A stretch of 62,412 nucleotides of DNA from Clostridia bacterium (GTDB taxonomy: Bacteria; Bacillota_A; Clostridia; Oscillospirales; CAG-272): contig JAGBGE010000037.1 of the NCBI GenBank assembly GCA_017936125.1, positions 1 through 62,412 on the forward strand. Direction: 5' to 3'. The notes below the pieces were generated by a model. It did no database searches. It saw only the letters and a program-made list of their open reading frames with translations, and was not told where the DNA came from. Of the stretch, positions 35,473 through 44,562 are shown piece after piece; the stretch's first letter is position 1, and each line of letters starts with the position of its first letter. The position numbers were made by a program, and so were the translations under genes.

Positions 35473-36504
35473 ATGAACATGGAATTTTACCGCAAGCTGC
35501 CCATACCAAAGGATATTAAGGAGCAGTTCCCACTCACTAAGGAGAGCGAGAAGGCTCTCGCAGGTCGTATTGACTCGCTCAAAAAGGTTTTCACAGGAGA
35601 ATCGGACAAGTTTATACTTGTAATCGGTCCCTGCTCCGCCGACAGAGAGGATGCGGTGCTTGATTATATTTACAGACTCCGTGAGGTTGAAGAAAAGGTT
35701 AATGACAAGATTATTATAGTACCTCGTATCTACACCAATAAGCCGAGAACAACAGGCGAGGGCTACAAGGGTATGCTCCATCAGCCTGATCCCAACCAGA
35801 ACCCCGATATGCTCAAGGGCATTCTCGCAATAAGACATTTACATATGAAGGCTATTAACGAAACCGGCTTTGGCTGTGCTGACGAGATGCTCTACCCTGA
35901 GAATTACAGATATCTCTCCGACCTTCTCGCTTACGTTGCTGTCGGCGCGCGCTCTGTGGAAAACCAACAGCACAGACTCACTGCCAGCGGCTTCGATATT
36001 CCCGTCGGTATGAAGAACCCCACGGGTGGCGATATCGGCGTTATGATGAACTCCATCAAGGCGGCGCAGTCCTCACACGTATTCCTCTATCGCGGTTGGG
36101 AGGTTAAGACGCAGGGCAATCCCTATGCCCACGCAATTCTTCGCGGATACGTGGACAAGCACGGAAAGTCGCACCCTAACTATCACTACGAGGATCTCTA
36201 CGATCTCTATGAAACCTATGCGGCATCGGGACTCGAGAATCCCGCGGTTATCGTAGATGCTAACCACGCGAACTCCGGAAAGAAGTATCTCGAGCAGATC
36301 AGAATCTCGAAGGAAATTCTGCATAGCTGCCGCTACTCGAAGGACGTACGCTCAATCGTTAAGGGCCTTATGATTGAGAGCTACATTGAGGACGGCGCGC
36401 AGAAGATCTGCGACGACTCTGTCTACGGCAAGTCGGTTACCGACCCCTGTCTCGGTTGGGAAAAGACCGAAAAGCTCATATACGACATTGCAGAGGTGCT
36501 GTAA
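35473..36504 (+). CDS. aroF: 3-Deoxy-7-phosphoheptulonate (DAHP) synthase, type I (AroFGH class)
   Basis: Condenses PEP and erythrose 4-phosphate, the entry step of the pathway. The 343-residue protein is of the E. coli AroF/G/H type: VIGPCSADREDA near residue 50, RIYTNKPRTTGEGYKG, GARSVENQQHR, GMKNPTGGDIGV, VDANHANSGKK near 255, and a DPCLGWEKTE C-terminus. It is last in the operon although first in the pathway. Which amino acid inhibits it cannot be read from sequence. AAAGGAAG precedes the start, and a terminator follows. Confidence 0.95.
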   Translation: MNMEFYRKLPIPKDIKEQFPLTKESEKALAGRIDSLKKVFTGESDKFILVIGPCSADREDAVLDYIYRLREVEEKVNDKIIIVPRIYTNKPRTTGEGYKGMLHQPDPNQNPDMLKGILAIRHLHMKAINETGFGCADEMLYPENYRYLSDLLAYVAVGARSVENQQHRLTASGFDIPVGMKNPTGGDIGVMMNSIKAAQSSHVFLYRGWEVKTQGNPYAHAILRGYVDKHGKSHPNYHYEDLYDLYETYAASGLENPAVIVDANHANSGKKYLEQIRISKEILHSCRYSKDVRSIVKGLMIESYIEDGAQKICDDSVYGKSVTDPCLGWEKTEKLIYDIAEVL

Positions 36505-36540
36505 AAGGCAAAGAAACCAACTCCCTACAATTTATATAAG

Positions 36541-36572
36541 AAAATGCGACGGAAAAATTCCGTCGCATTTTT
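36541..36572. terminator. Bidirectional terminator between the aromatic operon and liv genes
   Basis: AAAATGCGACGGAA pairs perfectly with TTCCGTCGCATTTT around AAA, with poly-A and poly-T flanks. It lies five bases from the livF stop codon. Confidence 0.92.
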
Positions 36573-36576
36573 GGTT

Positions 36577-37287
36577 TTATCCTCCAAGGTAAGCTTTGCG
36601 GATATCCTCATCCGCGAGAAGCTCGGCTCCTGTGCCCGTCTTGGTCATACTGCCTATCTCAAGAACGTATGCTCTGTCGGCTATCGACAGGGCTTTTTTC
36701 GCGTTCTGCTCAACGAGAAGAACGGTTGTTCCCATAGAATTTACCTTCTTTATCATATCAAATATGATATTTACGTAAAGAGGCGAAAGTCCCATACTGG
36801 GCTCGTCGAGAAGCAGAAGCTTCGGGCTCGACATTAACGCACGGCTCATCGCAAGCATCTGCTGCTCACCGCCCGAAAGCGTACCGGCTATCTGATTCTT
36901 TCTTTCCTCGAGTATCGGGAAATTAGCGTACATTTCCTTGAGCTTATCCTCAAAGGCTGACTTATCCTTTTTCGAATAATAGCCCATCTGGAGATTCTCA
37001 AAAACCGTGAGCTCCTGGAAAATTCTTCTTCCCTCCGGAACCTGCGCCATCCCCTGATACACAAGCTTGTGCGCGGGAATGGTGGTAATGTCCTCACCAA
37101 AGAGGCTTACAGTACCTGCAGATTTGGGAATAAGTCCGTTCACGGCGTGCATAATAGTGGTTTTACCGGCACCGTTAGCACCGATAAGCGCGACTACCTC
37201 GCCCTCATTAACCTCGAAGGAAACGCCCTTGATCGCCTTGATAAGACCGTAATTAACTTCAAGATCCTTGACTTCAAGTAATGCCAT
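36577..37287 (-). CDS. livF: Branched-chain amino acid ABC transporter ATPase LivF
   Basis: The smaller of the two ATPases that power Leu/Ile/Val import. It has 236 residues: Walker A GANGAGKTT near residue 37, signature LSGGEQQMLAMSRAL, Walker B LLLLDEPSMGLSP, and the switch VEQNAKKAL. AGGAGG lies six bases before ATG 37287. It is last in the livKHMGF operon. Confidence 0.95.
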   Translation of the reverse strand: MALLEVKDLEVNYGLIKAIKGVSFEVNEGEVVALIGANGAGKTTIMHAVNGLIPKSAGTVSLFGEDITTIPAHKLVYQGMAQVPEGRRIFQELTVFENLQMGYYSKKDKSAFEDKLKEMYANFPILEERKNQIAGTLSGGEQQMLAMSRALMSSPKLLLLDEPSMGLSPLYVNIIFDMIKKVNSMGTTVLLVEQNAKKALSIADRAYVLEIGSMTKTGTGAELLADEDIRKAYLGG

Positions 37288-37302
37288 TGTTTTCCTCCTT
37301 TT

Positions 37303-38079
37303 TTAGTTATCGTCGCCGAGGTACGCCTTAATAACCTCGGGATTCGAGAGTGCGTCTGCCGTCTTGCCCTCGGCAAGAGTGGTACCGAAATTGAGAACCG
37401 TTACGTTATCGCAGATACCCGTAACGAGATTCATATCGTGCTCGATAAGAAGTATAGTCATATCGAAATTATCTCTTACAAAGCGAATGGTGTCCATAAG
37501 CTCTGCGGTTTCCTGTGGATTCATACCTGCCGCAGGCTCGTCGAGAAGCAAGAGCTTGGGATTAGTCGCAAGAGCTCTCGCGATCTCAAGCTTTCTCTGC
37601 TTACCGTAAGGAAGATTGCACGCAAGAATGTTGCGCTCCTCCTCAAGTCCGAAGATACGGAGAAGCTCCTTCGCTCTCTCACGCATCTTGCGCTCTACGG
37701 CAAAGTGCGCAGGAAGTCGGAACATACTAGCGAAGGGATTGCATTTCATTTCAGGATTGTTATGAAGTCCTACCATTACGTTACGAATAACCGTCATATT
37801 ATTGAAAAGACGGATATTCTGGAAGGTACGTGCGATTCCCTTTTTGTTTATCGTTTCCTGCGAATTGCCCTTCAGCTCCTCACCGTTGAGGAAGAAGGTG
37901 CCTGTCGTGGGAAGATAAACGCCTGTGAGCATATTGAAAACTGTGGTTTTACCGGCGCCGTTAGGGCCGATAAGACCGTAGATTTCATTCTTTTTAATCT
38001 TGAGGTTAACGTCCTGCGCCACCTTAAGACCGCCAAAGGAAATTCCGAGATTTTTAGTTTCAAGTACATATTCTGCCAT
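37303..38079 (-). CDS. livG: Branched-chain amino acid ABC transporter ATPase LivG
   Basis: The larger ATPase partner. It has 258 residues: Walker A GPNGAGKTT near residue 38, the LivG-specific FQNIRLFNNMTVIRNVMVG segment, signature YGKQRKLEIARAL, Walker B LLLLDEPAAGMNP and LIEHDMNLV. Its start codon shares a base with the livM stop (TAATG). Confidence 0.95.
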   Translation of the reverse strand: MAEYVLETKNLGISFGGLKVAQDVNLKIKKNEIYGLIGPNGAGKTTVFNMLTGVYLPTTGTFFLNGEELKGNSQETINKKGIARTFQNIRLFNNMTVIRNVMVGLHNNPEMKCNPFASMFRLPAHFAVERKMRERAKELLRIFGLEEERNILACNLPYGKQRKLEIARALATNPKLLLLDEPAAGMNPQETAELMDTIRFVRDNFDMTILLIEHDMNLVTGICDNVTVLNFGTTLAEGKTADALSNPEVIKAYLGDDN

Positions 38080-39281
38080 TACTCGTTATCTCCTTTCTGT
38101 GTCAGGTCAGTCTTGTCAGGCTCTACAACGCTCTCAACCACCTTAACGTCAACCGAAAGGACCTCGTCCATAGGAATCTTGGTGGTGATTACGTCCCAAT
38201 CGGCTGTGTCGTCATGGATATACGAAGCGTCCTTCTTGGGAAGAATTTTCTCAAGAATATTCTTGAGAGTGTACTTTTCTCTAAAGCCCTTGAGAGCGGG
38301 AGCGTTCTTGTAAATAACCATTACGATAAGGATAAGTGCGTAAATAAGATTCTTTACCGCAGACATATCGCCCGAGAACTCCGACTTGAGCGCGAAGTTG
38401 ATATAGGTAATAAGGGTTGCGGCAATTATAGAGCCGTTGATGCTGCCCATACCGCCGAGAACGACCATAACGAGTATCTCGATTGAATAGTTATAAGAGA
38501 ACGCAGAATAGCTTACAGGAGAGAGCGACGCACCGTAAAGAACGCCTGCAATTCCTGCAAATACCGCGGAAACGACGAATGCAAAAAGCTTGTAGTAGGT
38601 AACGTTGATACCCATAGCCTTGGCAGCAATCTCGTTATCACGAATCGCGGTGATAGCTCGTCCGTGCTTGGAACGAATAAGGTTCTGTATTACGAAGAGC
38701 ATAATAAGAACGACTACGAATGCGGGAATGAAGAGAGGCATAGCCTTTTTGCCCTGCATAAGCATTGCGCTGTAATATTCCGACTCAAGTCCCATAGCGC
38801 CGCCAAAGAACGGAAGATTACGACAGATGTTACGAACAATCTCACCGAATGCAAGCGTTACTATCGCGAGATAGTCACCCTTCAGTCTGAGCGCAGGAAG
38901 ACCTACTATGAAACCAAAAAGACCTGCAACCGCACCGCCGATAAGCATCGAGATAACGAGGCAAAGCGGAAGCGAGGGAATGAACTGAAGAAGATAGTTT
39001 GAAGCGAATGTTCCAAGATAAGCGCCCACGCACATAAAGCCTGCGTGACCGAGTGAAAGCTCACCGAGCAAGCCAACCACAAGGTTGAGAGATACGGCGA
39101 GAATAATGCTATAGCCTATCTGCAAAAGGAGATTCGGTGTCGAACGGTTGAGCGAGCCTGTGAAATAAAGCACCGCAAAGAGAATGAGCGCAGCACCTAC
39201 AACTATATAGTTGACATAGTGCTTAAACTTAAAGCTCTTCTGAATATCCTTAAAGTAGGAGGTTTTTTCTTTAGTATTCAT
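38079..39281 (-). CDS. livM: Branched-chain amino acid ABC transporter permease LivM
   Basis: Membrane permease with about nine hydrophobic segments in residues 20-345. The LivM signature LSLGHAGFMCVGAYLG lies near residue 75, and GLPALRLKGDYLAIVTLAFGE near 130, the ATPase-coupling region. A charged cytoplasmic tail of ~50 residues (DDTADWDVITTK) extends it to 400 residues, longer than many LivM. GGAGG precedes ATG 39281. Confidence 0.94.
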   Translation of the reverse strand: MNTKEKTSYFKDIQKSFKFKHYVNYIVVGAALILFAVLYFTGSLNRSTPNLLLQIGYSIILAVSLNLVVGLLGELSLGHAGFMCVGAYLGTFASNYLLQFIPSLPLCLVISMLIGGAVAGLFGFIVGLPALRLKGDYLAIVTLAFGEIVRNICRNLPFFGGAMGLESEYYSAMLMQGKKAMPLFIPAFVVVLIMLFVIQNLIRSKHGRAITAIRDNEIAAKAMGINVTYYKLFAFVVSAVFAGIAGVLYGASLSPVSYSAFSYNYSIEILVMVVLGGMGSINGSIIAATLITYINFALKSEFSGDMSAVKNLIYALILIVMVIYKNAPALKGFREKYTLKNILEKILPKKDASYIHDDTADWDVITTKIPMDEVLSVDVKVVESVVEPDKTDLTQKGDNE

Positions 39282-39292
39282 TTTTTACCTCC

Positions 39293-40156
39293 TTAAACCT
39301 TCTCACGACGCTTCTTACCAAGTATACCCGTAGGCTTTACAAGAAGTATTAGAATAAGAAGTGAGAATTCAATAGCCGTTGTGTAGGGCGCAAGCGCGGG
39401 AATGCTGAGCGAAATCTTCTCAATAAGTCCGAGAAGCACACCGCCGATCATAGCGCCGGGGATAGAGCCGATACCGCCTATAACCGCTGCGGTAAATGCC
39501 TTGATACCGGGCATCGAGCCGAGAGTCGGCGAGGTAGCGGGAATCTGCATAAGATAGAAAATACTCGCGCAAGCCGCAAGAGCCGAGCCGATAGCAAAGG
39601 TAATAGTGATAATTTTATTAACGTTAATACCCATAAGTCTAGCCGCAGCCTTGTCCTCTGAAACAGCGACCATAGCACGACCGGTCTTGGTAAACTTAAC
39701 GAAAATGGTAAGCGAAACCATTATTACGGTTGCAACCGCGAGAGTGAGAATGGTGGAAATATTTATACCTGCGATATTGCCCGAAATAGCAAAATCAACA
39801 GGCTGCGACTTCGCACCGAATATAAGCTGCGCAGTTCCCTGAAGAAGATAGCTGACTCCGATTGCAGTAATAAGAACCGCAAGAGGTGAAGCACCGCGAA
39901 GCGGGCGGTAAGCAAATCTCTCAACAGCTATGCCAAGCACCGTACAGAAGCCGATGGAAAGAAGAACTGCTATGATTTTCGTAGTAAGACCTTCGCCAAG
40001 GAAAAGCGTAGTAAATACGGTATATGCGCCTACCATTATGATGTCACCGTGAGCGAAGTTAAGCATCTTCGCAATACCGTAAACCATCGTATATCCAAGT
40101 GCAATTAACGCATAAATCGCGCCAAGACTAAGTCCGTCAATTATTGTTGGAAGCAT
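39293..40156 (-). CDS. livH: Branched-chain amino acid ABC transporter permease LivH
   Basis: A second permease, 287 residues with about eight hydrophobic segments. The LivH motifs MLNFAHGDIIMVGAY near residue 32 and ERFAYRPLRGASPLAVLITAIG near 83 are clear, with EDKAAARLMGIN as the ATPase-coupling loop. It lies 12 bases from livM. A hairpin upstream separates it from livK. Confidence 0.95.
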   Translation of the reverse strand: MLPTIIDGLSLGAIYALIALGYTMVYGIAKMLNFAHGDIIMVGAYTVFTTLFLGEGLTTKIIAVLLSIGFCTVLGIAVERFAYRPLRGASPLAVLITAIGVSYLLQGTAQLIFGAKSQPVDFAISGNIAGINISTILTLAVATVIMVSLTIFVKFTKTGRAMVAVSEDKAAARLMGINVNKIITITFAIGSALAACASIFYLMQIPATSPTLGSMPGIKAFTAAVIGGIGSIPGAMIGGVLLGLIEKISLSIPALAPYTTAIEFSLLILILLVKPTGILGKKRREKV

Positions 40157-40245
40157 AGTAAACTCCCTTTCTTTTTAGTAATATGTCAATTATTGTTTGC
40201 ATTTAGCGGTTATTGATACATTTTTGAAAAACCTCTAAAACGCAA

Positions 40246-40288
40246 GATAGGCTCGTACAGAGCTATGCGCTCTGCACGAGAACCTATC
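40246..40288 (-). terminator. Hairpin between livK and livH (probable partial terminator or 3' stabiliser)
   Basis: On the minus strand GATAGG-TT-CTCGTGCAGAGC pairs with GCTCTGTACGAG-CCTATC around a short loop. No strong T-run follows, so it probably attenuates or protects the livK message, letting the binding protein be made in excess over the permeases. Confidence 0.65.
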
Positions 40289-40315
40289 AAAATGATTATT
40301 CGTTTTTAGCTTAAA

Positions 40316-41428
40316 TTAGTTGAGCTCTACGATGTTGGGCTCCTTGGTGCAAGCGCCGCTTGCGTCCCAAGTCATCTTACCGGTAAGACCGTCATAGCTG
40401 AAATCAGAAGCGGTAACGGTGTTTACGAGAATGTTACCAAGCTCCTCAGCGCTGATGGAATAATCGGTAACGCCAGCCTTCTCCATAGCTGCTGCAATAA
40501 CCATAACAACGTCGTAAGCGTCTGCTGCGAACTGGTCAGGCTTAACGCCGTACTTAGCCTCGTAAGCTGCTACAAAGTTCTTGGTAGCTTCGTCAGTTGC
40601 GTTAACGTCGAAGGGAGTGATGTACATGATCTTGTTGGTAACGTCCTCAACGTAGCCTGCGATACCGTCAAAGCCGTCACAACCGAAGAATACAGCATCA
40701 GAACCCTTGGAAACGGATGCCTTGATGAAGAGCTGTGCCTCGTTGTAGTAGAAGGGCATAAATACTACGTCACAATCCTTGAGAGCCTCTGCCTGAGTGC
40801 TGAAGTCGGTCTTGTTCTCTGCATCGAACTTCTGCTCGTTGTACTCAACGCCAAGCTTTGCCATCTCTGCCTTGAATGCATCGTAAATACCGGAAGAATA
40901 TGTGTCGGAGGTATCGTAAAGAGCGCCTACCTTAGCATAACCCTTATCCTTAATTTCCTGTGCTGCAAGAACGCCTTGGTCGGGATCACCGAAGCAAAGA
41001 CGGAAGGAGTACTTCATATCCTTGATTACGTTGTCTGCAGATCCGGAGGGAGTCATACAGAATACACCCTCTGCGTTAGCCTGCTTTGCGAATGCTTCAC
41101 CTGCACCGGAGGTAACGCCACCGAGAGATGCCTGCATACCTGCGTCAGCGAGAAGCGCGTAGTTTGCTGTTGCTTCCTTGGGATCAGCCTTGTCGTCCTT
41201 CATCTCGAACTTGAACTGAACGCCGCCCTTAGCGTTGATGTGCTCAACTGCAAGGAGTGCACCGTTGTTAACCGATATACCGTAAGACGCTGCGTCACCC
41301 GAAAGAGGACCGGTCGAACCGAGGAAGAATTCCTTGTTCTTGTTCTTGCCGCCGCAAGATGCAAGTGCGGGGATCATAAGTGCTAATGCAACTGCTCCGC
41401 ATAAGATTTTTTTCATTGTGTTTTTCAT
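40316..41428 (-). CDS. livK: Branched-chain amino acid ABC transporter substrate-binding lipoprotein LivK
   Basis: Extracytoplasmic Leu/Ile/Val-binding protein, type I periplasmic-binding fold, 370 residues. A lipoprotein signal ends in the lipobox LASC with Cys25 as the lipidation site, followed by a short GGKNKNK linker. Visible fold motifs include LGSTGPLSGDAASYG near residue 35 and a DAYDVVMVIAAAM region near 310. ATG 41428 is chosen because GGAGAAA precedes it; an in-frame upstream start would prepend ten charged residues. A consensus promoter is 45 bases upstream. Confidence 0.94.
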   Translation of the reverse strand: MKNTMKKILCGAVALALMIPALASCGGKNKNKEFFLGSTGPLSGDAASYGISVNNGALLAVEHINAKGGVQFKFEMKDDKADPKEATANYALLADAGMQASLGGVTSGAGEAFAKQANAEGVFCMTPSGSADNVIKDMKYSFRLCFGDPDQGVLAAQEIKDKGYAKVGALYDTSDTYSSGIYDAFKAEMAKLGVEYNEQKFDAENKTDFSTQAEALKDCDVVFMPFYYNEAQLFIKASVSKGSDAVFFGCDGFDGIAGYVEDVTNKIMYITPFDVNATDEATKNFVAAYEAKYGVKPDQFAADAYDVVMVIAAAMEKAGVTDYSISAEELGNILVNTVTASDFSYDGLTGKMTWDASGACTKEPNIVELN

Positions 41429-41473
41429 AATGTTTCTCCGTTCTGCCATCATGGCCAATTGAAATATGCCACT

Positions 41474-41502
41474 ATTATATTCCTTTTCATATCATTTGTC
41501 AA
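41474..41502 (-). promoter_or_regulatory. Consensus promoter of livKHMGF
   Basis: On the minus strand TTGACA, 17 bp, TATAAT, a perfect sigma-A consensus with optimal spacing. No obvious operator palindrome was seen beside it. Confidence 0.9.
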
Positions 41503-41655
41503 TAGTTTTTTATATGAGAATTTCTAATACCCCCACAAGAAATGTTTATTGCTGCATATCCTCTATAATAAATAAGGAAGGAAACTGTGAAAACATACTG
41601 TAATCAGCGTATATTTTTGCATAAATAAACACAAAAAATATGGAAAATTATACAT

Positions 41656-42678
41656 TTATTGCAGCTTATTTATGAATCCACCGCACATAACTATGCCATT
41701 TTCGTAAAGAACTGCCGACTGTCCGGGGGCGGATTTCTGCGACTCGTCGAAGGTGAGTATCGCCGTTTTGTCGGGATAAAATGTCGCGCGCGCCTTGACG
41801 AGAGGGGCTGTGTAACGCAGCTTGACCGAAAGCTCGAGTTCGATCTCATCGGTAGGCTCGGGCATTCCCGAATATACCATATCGGTGAGCCTCACCGAAT
41901 TGCTGCCAGAAATCACGGGCGAGAGCGTTACGGTATTGTCAATGGGGTTAATATCGGTAACGAATACACGCTCACCGAGCGAAATTCCGAGTCCCTTGCG
42001 CTGACCGACGGTGTAATGGATAATGCCCTTGTGACGACCGAGAATCTTTCCATTCTCGTCAATGAAATCGCCCTCGGGGCACTTCCCCATTCTCGACTCA
42101 ACGTATTCGGTGTGGTTACCATCGGGCAAGAAGCAAATCTCCTGGCTATCCGCACGGTTGGCGGCGGATATACCGTCCCTCTCGGAGATTTCTCTAATCT
42201 CCGCCTTCGTGCCACTCGAAAGAGGCAGTACAAGGTGAGAGAGAATCTCCTGGGGGAGTCGGTAGAGCATATAAGTCTGCTCCTTGCGCATATCCTCGGG
42301 AAAGGCGAGCGAATATCTGCCGTCAAGACATACTACCTTGGCGTAGTGGCCTGTTGCTATCGCGTCAAAGCCGTTATCCATAGCAAAGTCGTAAAGATTT
42401 CTGAACTTTACCCTTTCATTACATATAATACAAGGATTAGGCGTTCTGCCCGAGGCGTATTCCGTAGCAAAATTGTCCTTTATCGCCTCAAAATTCTCAC
42501 GGCAGTCAATCTCGTGAAGCGGAATACCTATCGAGGCGGCTGCCTCACGGGCGGCGTCAAGCTCCGTGTAGTCGTGCATTATAAGAACCGCGCCCTCGAC
42601 CTCGTTGCCATCGGCCTTTAGCTTATAGGCGGTATAGGCACTGTCAATGCCACCGCTTATACCAACAAGAATTTTCAT
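41656..42678 (-). CDS. mnmA: tRNA-specific 2-thiouridylase
   Basis: Thiolates U34 of Glu, Gln and Lys tRNAs using sulfur passed from a cysteine desulfurase. The 340-residue protein has the PP-loop GISGGIDSAYTAY at the N-terminus, the first catalytic cysteine in NPCIICNERVKF near residue 85, and the second in SQEICFLPDG near 185. GQRKGLGI is also present. It is last in the nifS-iscU-mnmA operon, fitting direct sulfur delivery from NifS. Confidence 0.95.
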   Translation of the reverse strand: MKILVGISGGIDSAYTAYKLKADGNEVEGAVLIMHDYTELDAAREAAASIGIPLHEIDCRENFEAIKDNFATEYASGRTPNPCIICNERVKFRNLYDFAMDNGFDAIATGHYAKVVCLDGRYSLAFPEDMRKEQTYMLYRLPQEILSHLVLPLSSGTKAEIREISERDGISAANRADSQEICFLPDGNHTEYVESRMGKCPEGDFIDENGKILGRHKGIIHYTVGQRKGLGISLGERVFVTDINPIDNTVTLSPVISGSNSVRLTDMVYSGMPEPTDEIELELSVKLRYTAPLVKARATFYPDKTAILTFDESQKSAPGQSAVLYENGIVMCGGFINKLQ

Positions 42679-42741
42679 TTATTTCTCCTGAAAATTTCAG
42701 AATAGGATTATATTTTCGTGGGCTTTTTTATCAAATACGCA

Positions 42742-42779
42742 GTTTTTCCACGATTTCCTTACGAAAACCGTGGAAAAAC
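42742..42779 (-). terminator. Hairpin between iscU and mnmA
   Basis: An 11-bp perfect inverted repeat (GTTTTTCCACG with CGTGGAAAAAC). It is A/T-flanked but without a strong terminal T-run on the minus strand, so probably an attenuator that lowers mnmA relative to nifS and iscU. Confidence 0.6.
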
Positions 42780-42782
42780 CGT

Positions 42783-43202
42783 TTATTCTTCATCGTCGTG
42801 TGCTTTTTCTATCTCAAAATCAACAGGTCTGCCTATCTTGTTATAGTAGTCGGCAACCGCTGTCTTGATAGCCTCCTCGGCAAGAACCGAGCAATGCACC
42901 TTTACGGGAGGGAGTCCGTCGAGAGCCTCAACGACTACCTGGTTAGTAAGCTTGAGTGCCTCATCAATAGTGTGTCCCTTAACGAGCTCGGTAGCCATAG
43001 ACGAGGTTGCAATAGCCGCGCCGCAGCCAAAGGTCTTGAACTTGCAGTCGGTAATTACGTCATTCTCGTCAATTTTAAGATACATCTTCATTATATCGCC
43101 GCACTTAGCGTTGCCTACTACGCCTACGCCGTCGGCATCCTCAATTTCACCCACGTTTCTCGGATTGGTGAAATGATCCATTACCTTTTCACTGTATTTC
43201 AT
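42783..43202 (-). CDS. iscU: Fe-S cluster assembly scaffold IscU/NifU-N
   Basis: Scaffold on which 2Fe-2S or 4Fe-4S clusters are built. The 139-residue protein keeps the three cluster cysteines: NAKCGD near residue 34, FKTFGCGAAIA near 59, and VKVHCSVLAEEA near 103. It ends in an acidic tail (HDDEE). It is twelve bases from nifS, which donates the sulfur. Confidence 0.95.
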   Translation of the reverse strand: MKYSEKVMDHFTNPRNVGEIEDADGVGVVGNAKCGDIMKMYLKIDENDVITDCKFKTFGCGAAIATSSMATELVKGHTIDEALKLTNQVVVEALDGLPPVKVHCSVLAEEAIKTAVADYYNKIGRPVDFEIEKAHDDEE

Positions 43203-43214
43203 TTTTCTTTCCTT

Positions 43215-44396
43215 TTAATTCTTATTATTTTTTACAACGTCTTCCCAGAGAGGACTCATATTGCGAAGCTTCTCCACTATCGGAGCAACGTTCTCGATGA
43301 TGTAATCAATATCCTCGTCGGTAGTATCTCTGCTGATTGAAAGGCGGAGCGAGCCGTGCGCCTTCTCGTGCGGAACGCCCGTAGCGAGAAGAACGTGCGA
43401 GGGATCAAGCGAGGCAGATGAGCAGGCAGAGCCTGTCGATGCGCAGATGCCAGCCATATCGAGCCACATAAGCATACTCTCGCCCTCGATGAACTCGAAG
43501 CCGATATTTACAAGACCGGGAAGTCTTTTTGTTCTGTGTCCGTTAAGCGAGGAATAAGGAATCTTGGTAAGCTCCTCAATAAGACGGTCGCGCATTGCGG
43601 CAACTCTGGGAAGCTCCTTCATATTCTCCTTGGCAAGCTCAAGCGCCTTGGCAAGTCCTACGATATAAGGCAGGTTCTCTGTGCCGCCTCTCTTGCGCTT
43701 CTCCTGACCGCCGCCCTCAATAAGATTGTTAATAACTACACCCTTGCGGATATAGAGAAGTCCTATACCCTTGGGAGCATGGAGCTTGTGTCCAGAGAGA
43801 GCGAGCATATCAACCTTAAGCTTGGAGAGGTCAATATCCACGTTACCTACCGCCTGAACGGCGTCGGTGAACATCAAAGCGCCCTTAGCGTGAGCAATCT
43901 CAACTATCTCCTCAATAGGCTCAATAGTGCCTATCTCGTTGTTTGCGTACATTATAGCGACTACGGCAGTCTTGTCTGTGACTACCTGACGGAGCTCGTC
44001 AAGGTCGATAACACCGTCGGAATCAACTCCAACATAGGTGACCTCAAAGCCCTCTTTCTCAAGCGCCTCACAGGTGTGAAGCACTGCGTGGTGCTCAATT
44101 TTGCTGGTAACTATATGATTTCTGCCCTTCGCCCTCATTCTCATAGCTGCGCCGCGAATAGCCCAGTTATCAGACTCGGTGCCGCCCGAGGTGAAATATA
44201 TCTCACCCGCCTGACAGCCGAGGACAGCGGCAATTCTCGCTCTCGCGTCGTCGAGAATATCCTTCGCCTCTATGCCAATCGAATGCTGGCTCGAGGGGTT
44301 GCCGAAATCACGCTCAAAGCAAGGAAGCATAGCGTCAAGCACTTCACGCGCGACGGGAGTCGTTGCTGCGTTGTCGGCATAAACAAATCTCTTCAT
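43215..44396 (-). CDS. nifS: Cysteine desulfurase (NifS/IscS type)
   Basis: PLP enzyme converting cysteine to alanine and a persulfide used for Fe-S clusters and tRNA thiolation. The 393-residue protein starts [14 protein letters not shown]. The PLP lysine is in [13 protein letters not shown] near residue 205, and the persulfide cysteine in [12 protein letters not shown] near 325. ATG 44396 with GAAAGGAAAG upstream is preferred over ATG 44411. It is first in the operon; no IscR-type regulator lies upstream, where the mobile element begins instead. Confidence 0.95.
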   Translation of the reverse strand: MKRFVYADNAATTPVAREVLDAMLPCFERDFGNPSSQHSIGIEAKDILDDARARIAAVLGCQAGEIYFTSGGTESDNWAIRGAAMRMRAKGRNHIVTSKIEHHAVLHTCEALEKEGFEVTYVGVDSDGVIDLDELRQVVTDKTAVVAIMYANNEIGTIEPIEEIVEIAHAKGALMFTDAVQAVGNVDIDLSKLKVDMLALSGHKLHAPKGIGLLYIRKGVVINNLIEGGGQEKRKRGGTENLPYIVGLAKALELAKENMKELPRVAAMRDRLIEELTKIPYSSLNGHRTKRLPGLVNIGFEFIEGESMLMWLDMAGICASTGSACSSASLDPSHVLLATGVPHEKAHGSLRLSISRDTTDEDIDYIIENVAPIVEKLRNMSPLWEDVVKNNKN

Positions 44397-44455
44397 TGTC
44401 TTTCCTTTCATATTATTCTATTAATATAGAATACACTATTTTATTTACCGCGTAT

Positions 44456-44484
44456 ATTGTATACCATTTTTGTGAAGATTGCAA
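44456..44484 (-). promoter_or_regulatory. Promoter of nifS-iscU-mnmA
   Basis: On the minus strand TTGCAA, 17 bp, TACAAT. The box ends about 55 bases from the left direct repeat of the mobile element, so the operon kept its promoter after the insertion. Confidence 0.75.
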
Positions 44485-44539
44485 TATTTTTATATAACTA
44501 TAATTGTTAATTTTATATGAACAAATATATTCTCTAATG

Positions 44540-44554
44540 ATAATTATACATTTT
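44540..44554 (+). repeat. Left 15-bp direct repeat (candidate attL)
   Basis: ATAATTATACATTTT, identical to 60136-60150. It lies nine bases beyond the transposase stop codon. Confidence 0.7.
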
Positions 44555-44562
44555 CCCGAATG